This document shows positions 8,418-15,563 of a stretch of 52,280 bases of DNA, piece after piece. The DNA is from Burkholderia sp. Bp8963 (lineage in GTDB: Bacteria > Pseudomonadota > Gammaproteobacteria > Burkholderiales > Burkholderiaceae), in assembly GCF_003854275.1 (NCBI RefSeq), contig NZ_QTQP01000049.1, positions 1 through 52,280 of the forward strand. The letters are read 5' to 3'. The stretch's first letter is position 1. Each line of letters begins with the position of its first letter. The translations under genes and the position numbers were made by a program. The notes beneath the pieces are model-generated. The model made no database searches, was not told the origin of the DNA, and saw only the letters and a list, made by a program, of their open reading frames with translations.

Positions 8418-9416
8418 TCAGCCGAGCCAGCCCTTGATGGTGTCGCTCATCGTTTCCGTCGAGATGCCGTAGCGGTCGTGCAGCGTCGGCAGTGCGCCCG
8501 CGTCGAGGAATGCGTCGGGCAGCGCGATCTGCCGGAACGGCGGCGTGACGCCGGCGCCGAGCAACGCGCGCGCGACCGCTTCGCCGAGGCCGCCGATCAC
8601 CGTATGGTTCTCGGCAACGATCACCATGCGGCCCGTGCGCTTCGCTTCGCGCAGGATGGTTGCGGTATCGAGTGGCTTGATGGTCGGCACATGCAGCACG
8701 CCGACGCCGATGTTGTCTTCCTCCAGCGCCTTCGCGACTTCCAGCGAGCGCATCGTCATGATCCCGGACGAGATCAGCAGCACATCGTTGCCGTCGCGCA
8801 GCAGCTTCGCCTTGCCGAGCTCGAACCGGTAGTCGTACTCGTCGAGCACGGCGGGCACGTTGCCGCGCAACAGGCGCGCGTACACGGGGCCCTTGTGCGC
8901 GGCGATCGCTGGCACCATCTGCTCGATGTCGAGCGCATCGCACGGATCGATCACCGTCATGTTCGGCATCGCGCGCATCAGCGCGAGGTCTTCGGCGGCC
9001 TGGTGGCTCGGGCCGTAGCCGGTCGTGAGACCCGGCAGCGCGCAGACGATCTTCACGTCGAGGTTGTCTTCCGCGATGGTCTGATGGATGAAGTCGTAGG
9101 CGCGGCGCGTCGCGAACACGGCGTAGGTCGTGACGAACGGCTGCGCGCCTTCGTGCGCGAAACCGGCCGCCGCGCCCATCAGCAACTGTTCGGCCATGCC
9201 CATCTGGTAGTAACGCTCGGGAAACGCCTTCGCGAAGATGTGCAGGTCGGTGTACTTGCCGAGGTCGGCCGTCATGCCGATCACGTTCGTCTTCACGCGC
9301 GCCAGTTGCGACAGCGCATGACCGAACGGCGCCGCGCGCGTGATCTGGCCTTCGCCCGCGATCGACGCGATCATCGCGGAGGTTTTCAGGCGCGGCTTCT
9401 TCGCGACGGTGCTCAT
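8418..9416 (-). CDS. Transketolase, C-terminal subunit (split enzyme)
   Basis: This 332-residue protein corresponds to the pyrimidine-binding and C-terminal domains of transketolase: FPERYYQMGMAEQLLMGAAA, where the Glu contacts the TPP ring, then GLTTGYGPSHQAAEDLALMR and a late NHTVIGGLGEAVA. It pairs with the N-terminal subunit encoded immediately upstream, whose stop overlaps this start (ATGA). GGGAGG precedes the ATG at 9416. Split transketolases often act on unusual sugars, for example SqwGH in sulfosugar breakdown or the apulose-4-phosphate enzymes, so a non-standard substrate is plausible. Confidence 0.88.
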   Translation of the reverse strand: MSTVAKKPRLKTSAMIASIAGEGQITRAAPFGHALSQLARVKTNVIGMTADLGKYTDLHIFAKAFPERYYQMGMAEQLLMGAAAGFAHEGAQPFVTTYAVFATRRAYDFIHQTIAEDNLDVKIVCALPGLTTGYGPSHQAAEDLALMRAMPNMTVIDPCDALDIEQMVPAIAAHKGPVYARLLRGNVPAVLDEYDYRFELGKAKLLRDGNDVLLISSGIMTMRSLEVAKALEEDNIGVGVLHVPTIKPLDTATILREAKRTGRMVIVAENHTVIGGLGEAVARALLGAGVTPPFRQIALPDAFLDAGALPTLHDRYGISTETMSDTIKGWLG

Positions 9417-10258
9417 GCTTGCCTCCCGGCGTCGAGCGCGTCGAGCGCGAGCTGCCACTCGTGCGCGTCGACGCGGATGAAATGGTTCTTCTCGCGTGCT
9501 TCGAGGAACGGCACGCCGCAGCCCATCTTCGTATCGCAGACGATGATGCGGGGCTGCGCCCCCGTGTGCTGGCGGGCGTTGTCGAACGCGCGCGCGACGG
9601 CTTCGATGTCGTTGCCGTTCACGCGTTGCGTGTACCAGCCGAACGCTTCGAGTTTGTCGACGAGCGGCTCGAACGCCATGATCTGCGTCGACGGACCGTC
9701 GGCCTGCTGGTTGTTCACGTCGACGATCGCGATCAGGTTGTCGAGCTTCCAGTGCGCGGCCGACATGAGGCCTTCCCAGATCGCGCCTTCATCGAGTTCG
9801 CCGTCGGAGAAGAGCGTGTAGACGAACGCGTCCGAGCCCTTGCGCTTGAGGCCGAGACAGCGGCCGACGGCGATCGTCAGGCCCTGGCCGAGCGAGCCGC
9901 CGGACATTTCCATGCCGGGCGTGTAGCTCGCCATGCCGGACATCGGCAGGCGGCTGTCGTCGCTGCCATAGGTTTCGAGTTCGTCGGCGGGCAGGATGCC
10001 GGCTTCGAACAGCGCGGCGTACAGCGCGATCGCGTAGTGACCGTTCGACAGCAGGAAGCGGTCGCGTCCTTCCCATTCGGGATCGTCGGGGCGGTAGCGC
10101 ATCGCGCCGAAGTAGGCGACGGACAGCACGTCCGCGATGTCGAGCGCCTGGCCGATATAGCCTTGGCCCTGTACTTCGCCCATCAGCAGCGCATTGCGGC
10201 GGATGCGGTAGGCGTGTGCCGCGAGTTGGGCGGTGCGCCCGGCTTCGCTCGTATTCAC
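9413..10258 (-). CDS. Transketolase, N-terminal subunit (split enzyme)
   Basis: This 281-residue protein matches the TPP/Mg2+-binding half of transketolase: DRFLLSNGHYAIALYA, GSLGQGLTIAVG, and the cofactor motif SDGELDEGAIWEG followed by DVNN. The first Gly of the usual GDG is Ser here, a change I believe is seen in other split subunits. It is the first gene of the minus-strand operon, with GGAGACAC just before the start and a perfect hairpin farther upstream. With the downstream subunit it should form a heteromeric transketolase. Confidence 0.88.
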   Translation of the reverse strand: MNTSEAGRTAQLAAHAYRIRRNALLMGEVQGQGYIGQALDIADVLSVAYFGAMRYRPDDPEWEGRDRFLLSNGHYAIALYAALFEAGILPADELETYGSDDSRLPMSGMASYTPGMEMSGGSLGQGLTIAVGRCLGLKRKGSDAFVYTLFSDGELDEGAIWEGLMSAAHWKLDNLIAIVDVNNQQADGPSTQIMAFEPLVDKLEAFGWYTQRVNGNDIEAVARAFDNARQHTGAQPRIIVCDTKMGCGVPFLEAREKNHFIRVDAHEWQLALDALDAGRQA

Positions 10259-10275
10259 GCGTGTCTCCTTCTTGC

Positions 10276-10304
10276 GGCGTCCGGCCTGTTGACGGCCGGA
10301 CGCC
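10276..10304. repeat. Perfect hairpin in the leader of the split-transketolase operon
   Basis: GGCGTCCGGCC at 10276-10286 and GGCCGGACGCC at 10294-10304 form an 11-bp perfect stem with a 7-base loop. It lies 18 bases upstream of the first start codon on the minus strand, next to the ribosome binding site. It could act as an attenuator, an mRNA 5' stabiliser or a protein-binding site. No T-run follows. Confidence 0.45.
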
Positions 10305-10435
10305 CGGTGATTCGTGGCGGGATGTTTCGTCCTGCTCGCAGATTCGGGTAATCCCTTGCTTCAGGTGTGCTGCGAGTGAGGAAAAGCGTATCTGCTTGAA
10401 TCGATGGGCTCAAACGAATTAAAGTGGCTCATCGC

Positions 10436-10448
10436 TGAATTCAATTCA
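10436..10448. promoter_or_regulatory. Palindrome at the lysR start
   Basis: TGAATTCAATTCA is an exact palindrome of two 6-base arms around a single C. It directly precedes the GTG start of the LysR regulator, inside the divergent promoter region. It may be an autoregulatory operator, but this rests on symmetry and position only. Confidence 0.25.
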
Positions 10449-10449
10449 T

Positions 10450-11358
10450 GTGAGCGCTGCAATGCACAATCGGGTCACACTCAAGTCGATACAGGCGTTC
10501 GAGGCCGCGGCGCGGCTTTCGTCGTTCGCGCTCGCAGCAGACGAACTGTTCGTGACACCCTCCGCGATCAGCCATCAGATCAAGCTGCTGGAGGACCAGT
10601 TGAGCGTGCGGCTCTTTCATCGCGTGCATCGCGCGGTGGTCCTCACCGACACGGGGCGGCAATATGCGGAGGAAATCGGCGCGGCGTTCGCGCGCATCGA
10701 CAAGGCGACGCGCGACATCGGGCGCGTCGAGAAGAGCGACATCCTGACCGTGCATGCGACGCCGAGCATCGCAACGCAATGGCTGATGCCGCGGCTCGCC
10801 CGTTTCAGTGCGTTGCATCCGGATATCGACGTGCGCCTCAATGCGTCGTCGGCGCCGGTCGACCTGATCAAGGAATCCGTCGATATCGATATCCGCTACG
10901 GCGCGCGCCGACTGCAGCCGGCCGGCACGATGGTGCTGGACCTGCCGCTCGAAACGATCGTGCCGCTATGCTCGCCACGACTCGTGAATGGCGAGCATCC
11001 GATCCGCACGGTCGCGGATTTGCGGCATCACGCGCTGATCCACAGCGAAGGCTGCCTCGTGGGATGGCGGGACTGGATGCGGCTGCATCGCAAGGTCGTG
11101 CTCGATATCACGCGCGGGCCGCGTTTCGATCGTTCGTTCATGGCAATCAGCGCAGCGGTGGACGGGATGGGCGTGTGCCTGGAAAGCCTGCTGCTCGTGC
11201 AGCGCGAACTGGAGATGGGCACGCTGGTGGCACCGTTAGGGTTGGAGGGATTGAGAGTGAATGGCTACACGCTCAATCTGCTGAAGTCGCGCGCAGATTT
11301 GCCGAAGCTGAGGTGCTTCCAGGACTGGCTGTTTGCGGAGCTGGAAGGGCACGAGTAG
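10450..11358 (+). CDS. LysR-family transcriptional regulator (GcvA-like)
   Basis: This 302-residue protein has an N-terminal winged helix-turn-helix (FEAAARLSSFALAADELFVT then PSAISHQIKLLEDQ) and a C-terminal type 2 periplasmic-binding-fold effector domain beginning near VHATPSIATQWLMPRL. It is divergent from the seven-gene transketolase/TRAP operon, with 191 bases between starts, so it probably activates that operon with a substrate or intermediate as effector. The start is ambiguous: GTG at 10450 or ATG at 10462, the latter matching the usual spacing to the HTH. Confidence 0.88.
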   Translation: MSAAMHNRVTLKSIQAFEAAARLSSFALAADELFVTPSAISHQIKLLEDQLSVRLFHRVHRAVVLTDTGRQYAEEIGAAFARIDKATRDIGRVEKSDILTVHATPSIATQWLMPRLARFSALHPDIDVRLNASSAPVDLIKESVDIDIRYGARRLQPAGTMVLDLPLETIVPLCSPRLVNGEHPIRTVADLRHHALIHSEGCLVGWRDWMRLHRKVVLDITRGPRFDRSFMAISAAVDGMGVCLESLLLVQRELEMGTLVAPLGLEGLRVNGYTLNLLKSRADLPKLRCFQDWLFAELEGHE

Positions 11359-11676
11359 GCCTACCCGCGATTTTGGTGCGCTTTACCGGCGTTGCCCGAT
11401 CTGGCTGCGAAGGTCAGACGCGGCAAGAAATTTCGCGCGTGCGCCTGCCCCACATCGGCGGCGCGCAGAAGCGATTAAACTTGTCGCCGGAGCCCTTCGA
11501 TCGGCATAACCGGGAACCTCTGCCGTGGACCAGCCAGACAGCGCTAGAATCCGCTTCTCTGACCACGCCGGCGTATGCAGAGCCGACCGGTGCCATGCCA
11601 GCGCGATCCGCCAGGCGCGTCGTAGCGCGGTTATCGATTCCACCTTTCGTACTTCCAACATCCGACACGTCCAGAC

Positions 11677-12552
11677 ATGTTCCCGATCTCCATCCCGCGT
11701 TTCCTGAAGCGCTTCGCCGCGATCGCCCTGCTGGGTCTTGCCTGTCTCCCGTCGGTGCGGGCGGAGCAAGGCGTACTGAGGGTCTCCGCCATCCCCGACG
11801 AGGCGCCGACCGAGCTGCAGCGCAAGTTCGCGCCGCTCGGCAAGTATCTGGAAAAGGAAACCGGGATGAAGGTGGAGTTCGTGCCCGTCACGGACTACGC
11901 AGCGGTCGTCGAGTCGCTGGCGACCGGCAAGATCGATATGGCCTGGTTGGGCGGCTTCACCTATATCCAGAGCAAGATCCGGACGAACGGCGCCACCATT
12001 CCGATCGTCCAGCGGCAGGAAGACGCGACGTTTACCAGCAAGTTCATCACCGCCGACCCGAAGATCAAATTGCTCCCGGATCTCAAGGGCCACACGTTCG
12101 TGTTCGGTGCGCCGTCCTCGACGTCCGGTCACCTGATGCCGCGCTACTTCCTGCTGCAGGCCGGCATCGATCCGGACAAGGACTTCAAGACCGTCGCCTT
12201 TTCGGGCGCGCACGACGCGACGGCCGCCTTCGTCCAGTCCGGCCGGGCCGACGCCGGCGTGCTCAACGCGTCGGTGTGGGACAAGCTGGTCGAGCAACAC
12301 AAGATCGACCCCGACAAGGTCCGGGTGTTTGCGGTCACCCCGCCATACTACGACTACAACTGGACCGTGCGCGGCGGGCTCGATCCGGCGTTGCGCAAGA
12401 CGTTGACCGACGCGTTCCTCCGCCTCGACCCGCGCAATCCGGAACAGCGGGAAATCATGTCATTGCAGCGCACGGTCAAATATATCCCCACCAAGGCGGA
12501 GAACTATGCCGGCATCGAGGCTGCGGCGCGCACCGCAGGCCTGATCAAGTGA
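11677..12552 (+). CDS. PhnD-family ABC transporter substrate-binding protein (phosphonate/selenate type)
   Basis: This 291-residue secreted protein starts with a Sec signal (basic start, ALLGLACLPSVRA). Mature motifs are VSAIPDEAPTEL, GKYLEKETGMKVEFVPVTDY, DMAWLGGFTYIQ and SGAHDATAAFVQSGRADAG, then TPPYYDYNWTVRG. This pattern fits the PhnD superfamily, especially the subgroup named putative selenate-binding in family databases. The oxyanion bound (phosphonate, phosphite, selenate or other) cannot be decided by eye. It heads a four-gene transport operon, and its stop overlaps the ATPase GTG start. Confidence 0.82.
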   Translation: MFPISIPRFLKRFAAIALLGLACLPSVRAEQGVLRVSAIPDEAPTELQRKFAPLGKYLEKETGMKVEFVPVTDYAAVVESLATGKIDMAWLGGFTYIQSKIRTNGATIPIVQRQEDATFTSKFITADPKIKLLPDLKGHTFVFGAPSSTSGHLMPRYFLLQAGIDPDKDFKTVAFSGAHDATAAFVQSGRADAGVLNASVWDKLVEQHKIDPDKVRVFAVTPPYYDYNWTVRGGLDPALRKTLTDAFLRLDPRNPEQREIMSLQRTVKYIPTKAENYAGIEAAARTAGLIK

Positions 12553-13373
12553 GCTTCCTGCTCGACGCCGCCAGCGTCAGCTACCCGAACGGGCAGCGCG
12601 CACTCAGCCAGATTGCGTTGTCCGCGGACAGCGGCGAACGCATCGCGCTGATCGGTCCGTCGGGCGCCGGCAAGACTTCGATGCTGCGCCTGCTGGCGAC
12701 GTCGCTGCGTCCGACCGAGGGTCGCGTCGAGGTGCTCGGGCTCAGCCCGTGGGCCTTGTCCGCCGCGCGCCTGCGGCGGCTGCGCTGCCGCATCGGCATG
12801 GTGCACCAGGCGCCGCCGATGCCGCCGCGCCAGCGTGTCGTGACCGCCGTCCTGGCCGGGCGCCTCGGCGTATGGCCTGCGTGGAAGTCCGTGCTTTCGT
12901 TGATCTACCCGGCGGATATCACCGGCGCCGGCGAGCAGCTCGCTCGCCTCGAGCTGGCCGACCGCCTGTTCGAGCGCTGCGACCAGCTGTCTGGCGGCCA
13001 GCTGCAGCGCGTGGGCATCGCGCGCGTGCTGTACCAGAGCCCGGAGCTGATTCTGGCCGACGAGCCCGTCTCGGCGATGGATCCCGCGCTGGCCAACCTT
13101 GCGCTGGGCGAACTGTGCCGGCAAGCCGGCACGCGCTCCGTGACGATGATCGCCAGCCTGCACGCGGTGGATCTCGCATTGCGCTGGTTTCCCCGCATCG
13201 TCGGCCTGAAGGCCGGCGAGGTTGCCTTCGATCTGCCGGCCGAGCGCGTCACCGACGCGCTGCTGCGCGAGCTCTACGCGTCCGAAAGCGAGCTGCCGCC
13301 GGTGCAGGGCAAGGACGACTTTCCCTTGGCGGCGGTGGGCAGGGCCCCGGCCAATCGGGCCGCCTGCCGATGA
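12549..13373 (+). CDS. ABC transporter ATP-binding protein (PhnC-like)
   Basis: This 274-residue ATPase has Walker A GPSGAGKT at 36-43, Q-loop Gln 87, signature LSGGQLQR at 147-154 and Walker B LILADEP at 167-173, followed by a conserved His in SLHAVDLA. Starting at the GTG at 12549, it overlaps the binding-protein stop, and its own stop overlaps the next ATG. The coupling shows a single transcript. It powers import by the two PhnE-like permeases. The tail after residue 250 is short and unlike a regulatory domain. Confidence 0.88.
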   Translation: MSFLLDAASVSYPNGQRALSQIALSADSGERIALIGPSGAGKTSMLRLLATSLRPTEGRVEVLGLSPWALSAARLRRLRCRIGMVHQAPPMPPRQRVVTAVLAGRLGVWPAWKSVLSLIYPADITGAGEQLARLELADRLFERCDQLSGGQLQRVGIARVLYQSPELILADEPVSAMDPALANLALGELCRQAGTRSVTMIASLHAVDLALRWFPRIVGLKAGEVAFDLPAERVTDALLRELYASESELPPVQGKDDFPLAAVGRAPANRAACR

Positions 13374-14191
13374 TCGTCCACCCTCGCGACCCGCACGCGC
13401 TTCGGCGGGCCAGCGGCCTGCTCGTGGCACTGCTCGTGCTGTGGCCGCTGCTGACGCTGTCCCGGTTCAGCCCGTCGACCCTGTTCGAGGCCGGCAACCT
13501 GAAAGTCATCGGCGGCTTTCTGCGCACGTTCTTGCCGCCGGAGGTGTCGGCGGAGTTTCTCGGCTACATCGCGAAGGCGACGCTTGAGACGCTTGCGATT
13601 GCCACCGCCGGCATCACCCTCGCGTTTGTCATTGCCGCGCCGCTGGCGGTGGCGATGACCGGCAGCCTCTCGATTTCGCGCATCGGTCCGGGCCCGGGGC
13701 ACCGGCCACGTGCGGCATTGCGCGTCGGCGTGCGCGGCCTCGTGCTCCTGCTGCGCGGCGTCCCGGAGCTGGTGTGGGCGCTGGTCTTCGTGCGCGCGCT
13801 GGGCCTCGGCGCGACGGCGGGCGTGTTGGCGCTCGCGGTCACCTACGGCGGCATGCTGGCGAAGGTCTACGCCGAGATTCTCGAATCCAGCGACAAGCGC
13901 GCGGTGGACGCATTGCTCGGCGGCGGCAGCGGACGCCTCGCGGCGCTGGCCTACGGGCTGCTGCCGAACGCGGCGCAGGAGCTGGTCTCGTATACGGTCT
14001 ATCGCTGGGAGTGCGCGATCCGCGCGTCAGTGGTCATGGGCTTCGTCGGCGCCGGCGGGCTCGGCCAGCTGATGGACCAGGCGATGAAGATGCTCGATGG
14101 CGGCGAGACCGCGACGATTCTGCTGGTCTTCCTGTTGCTGGTCCTGCTGGCGGACACGCTCAGCGCCCGGCTGCGCAAGCTGATGGCCTGA
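13370..14191 (+). CDS. ABC transporter permease (PhnE-like), first copy
   Basis: This 273-residue membrane protein has about six hydrophobic helices. Its cytoplasmic coupling loop contains AVDALLGGGSGRLAALAYG and LLPNAAQELVSYTVYRWECA, followed by the very typical VMGFVGAGGLGQL. It overlaps the ATPase stop (ATGA). It forms the transmembrane channel together with the second permease, 3 bases downstream. Confidence 0.87.
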   Translation: MIVHPRDPHALRRASGLLVALLVLWPLLTLSRFSPSTLFEAGNLKVIGGFLRTFLPPEVSAEFLGYIAKATLETLAIATAGITLAFVIAAPLAVAMTGSLSISRIGPGPGHRPRAALRVGVRGLVLLLRGVPELVWALVFVRALGLGATAGVLALAVTYGGMLAKVYAEILESSDKRAVDALLGGGSGRLAALAYGLLPNAAQELVSYTVYRWECAIRASVVMGFVGAGGLGQLMDQAMKMLDGGETATILLVFLLLVLLADTLSARLRKLMA

Positions 14192-14194
14192 ACC

Positions 14195-15022
14195 ATGACG
14201 AACAAGGCCAAAGCCGTCCAGATCTGCATGAGCTGCGTGCTCACGATGATCGCCATCGCGATTGCGATCTCGCTCAGCTTTGCCTATCTGTCGCTCGATC
14301 TCGGTCAACTCGTTTCCCGCGACGCGGCCCGCCAGATGCTGCGCTTCCTGCTGTCGTTCTTCCCGCCCGAGCTGTCGGCCGGGTTCCTCGCCAGGACGGC
14401 CGGCAGCATGCTCGAAACCTTCGCGGTCTCCGCCATCGGCACGCTCTGCGCGGCGGTGCTGGCCTTCGTGCTGGCGCTGCCGGCTTCCGGCATGTACGGC
14501 GCTGCGCTGCGCGCGGTGTCGCGTTTCCTGCTGAACCTGTTGCGCTCGATTCCCGAGCTCGTGTGGGCGACCGTCACCGTGCTCGCTGCCGGTCTCGGGC
14601 CGTTCGCCGGCACGCTTGCGCTGGCGCTGCACACCGCCGGCGTGCTGGGCCGCCTGTTCGCGGAATCGCTGGAGAATGCGCCGCCCGCGCCCGCGCGCGC
14701 CCTGGCGGAAGCCGGGACCTCCTCGGCGCTGGCCTTTGTGTACGGGACGTTGCCTTGCGTGCGGGAGCAGTTCGTCGCCTACATCATGTATCGCTGGGAA
14801 ACGAACATCCGCATGGCGGCAATCCTGGGCTTCGTCGGCGCCGGCGGACTCGGGCAAATGCTGTACTACGAACTCTCCCTTTTCCGTCTGCCCGAGGCAT
14901 GCACGGTCGTCTTCGCGATGCTCGTGCTGGCCGCCTGCGTCGATACCGCCAGCGCGATCGTGCGCCGCGGGAGGTGTGAAAGCAGGCAAACCCGTATCGC
15001 GCAAACCGGCAAGTATTCCTAG
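14195..15022 (+). CDS. ABC transporter permease (PhnE-like), second copy
   Basis: This 275-residue permease is related to its upstream neighbour and shares the layout FFPPELSAGFL, SIPELVWATV and a closing ILGFVGAGGLGQM. The coupling loop reads ARALAEAGTSSALAFVYG then TLPCVREQFVAY. Two non-identical PhnE-type permeases imply a heterodimeric channel, as in some phosphonate and selenate-type importers. It is the last gene of the operon. The C-terminal tail after the last helix is basic. Confidence 0.87.
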   Translation: MTNKAKAVQICMSCVLTMIAIAIAISLSFAYLSLDLGQLVSRDAARQMLRFLLSFFPPELSAGFLARTAGSMLETFAVSAIGTLCAAVLAFVLALPASGMYGAALRAVSRFLLNLLRSIPELVWATVTVLAAGLGPFAGTLALALHTAGVLGRLFAESLENAPPAPARALAEAGTSSALAFVYGTLPCVREQFVAYIMYRWETNIRMAAILGFVGAGGLGQMLYYELSLFRLPEACTVVFAMLVLAACVDTASAIVRRGRCESRQTRIAQTGKYS

Positions 15023-15191
15023 GATAAGTAAACTGCGGGCACACATGCCGCGGCGATCGCCATCGATACGGGGTGTCGGTGACGCGTGGAACCCGGGTGC
15101 CAAGGTTTGGCAGCGGTCGCGGCGCTTGAGTCAGGCGCGCAGCCGATCTCGATTGCCCGATGCGGGTTCGTCCATTTTCACGGGGGTGAGT

Positions 15192-15470
15192 ATGGTGAAC
15201 TGGTTCAGTCGTTGGGCGATGCGGCACGCCCCGACGCCGGAGAAAACCGCGGCGTCAATGCTGGTGACTGCACGCATGGAGTTGTTCGCCGCCGAGCAGC
15301 GCGTCATCGATGCAAAATTACAAGCCGACTACTGGCGCACGCGCGTTGCGTTCCTCGAGGAAGTGCAGCAGCAGGGAATCGATCCGTGGGTACACCCGCT
15401 GCCGTCGCAACGGCCTGAAGCCGAGTCTATTTCCTGTAGCACGGGCCCGCGTCTCGCCGCCAGCACTTGA
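15192..15470 (+). CDS. Small hypothetical protein, coiled-coil-like
   Basis: This 92-residue protein starts at the ATG at 15192, with GGGGTGAG upstream. Residues 18-60 form an amphipathic helix rich in Ala, Glu and Gln (ASMLVTARMELFAAEQRVID), followed by WRTRVAFLEEVQQQGIDPWV. It has no signal peptide and no enzyme motif. Similar small helical proteins occur near prophage and hypothetical clusters in Burkholderiaceae. I do not recognise a function. It lies between the ABC operon and the convergent AsmA gene. Confidence 0.45.
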   Translation: MVNWFSRWAMRHAPTPEKTAASMLVTARMELFAAEQRVIDAKLQADYWRTRVAFLEEVQQQGIDPWVHPLPSQRPEAESISCSTGPRLAAST

Positions 15471-15563
15471 CATCTGCACACGGCGTGATCGCTCGCGGCA
15501 AGCACGGGTGTCTGAGCAGTATGTGGCGAAGACCCGGAGGAGGCCGGCGTCGAGGCGGCAACA

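Noticed and set aside
8359..8943. N-terminal extension of the SDR at 7594-8358
   Set aside because: The extension overlaps the transketolase C-terminal subunit in another frame and lacks similarity; AGGAG supports the start at 8358.
10404..12548. Very long frame running through lysR and the binding-protein gene into the ABC ATPase
   Set aside because: Only the part from the GTG at 12549 encodes the ATPase; the upstream part is out of frame with two real genes.
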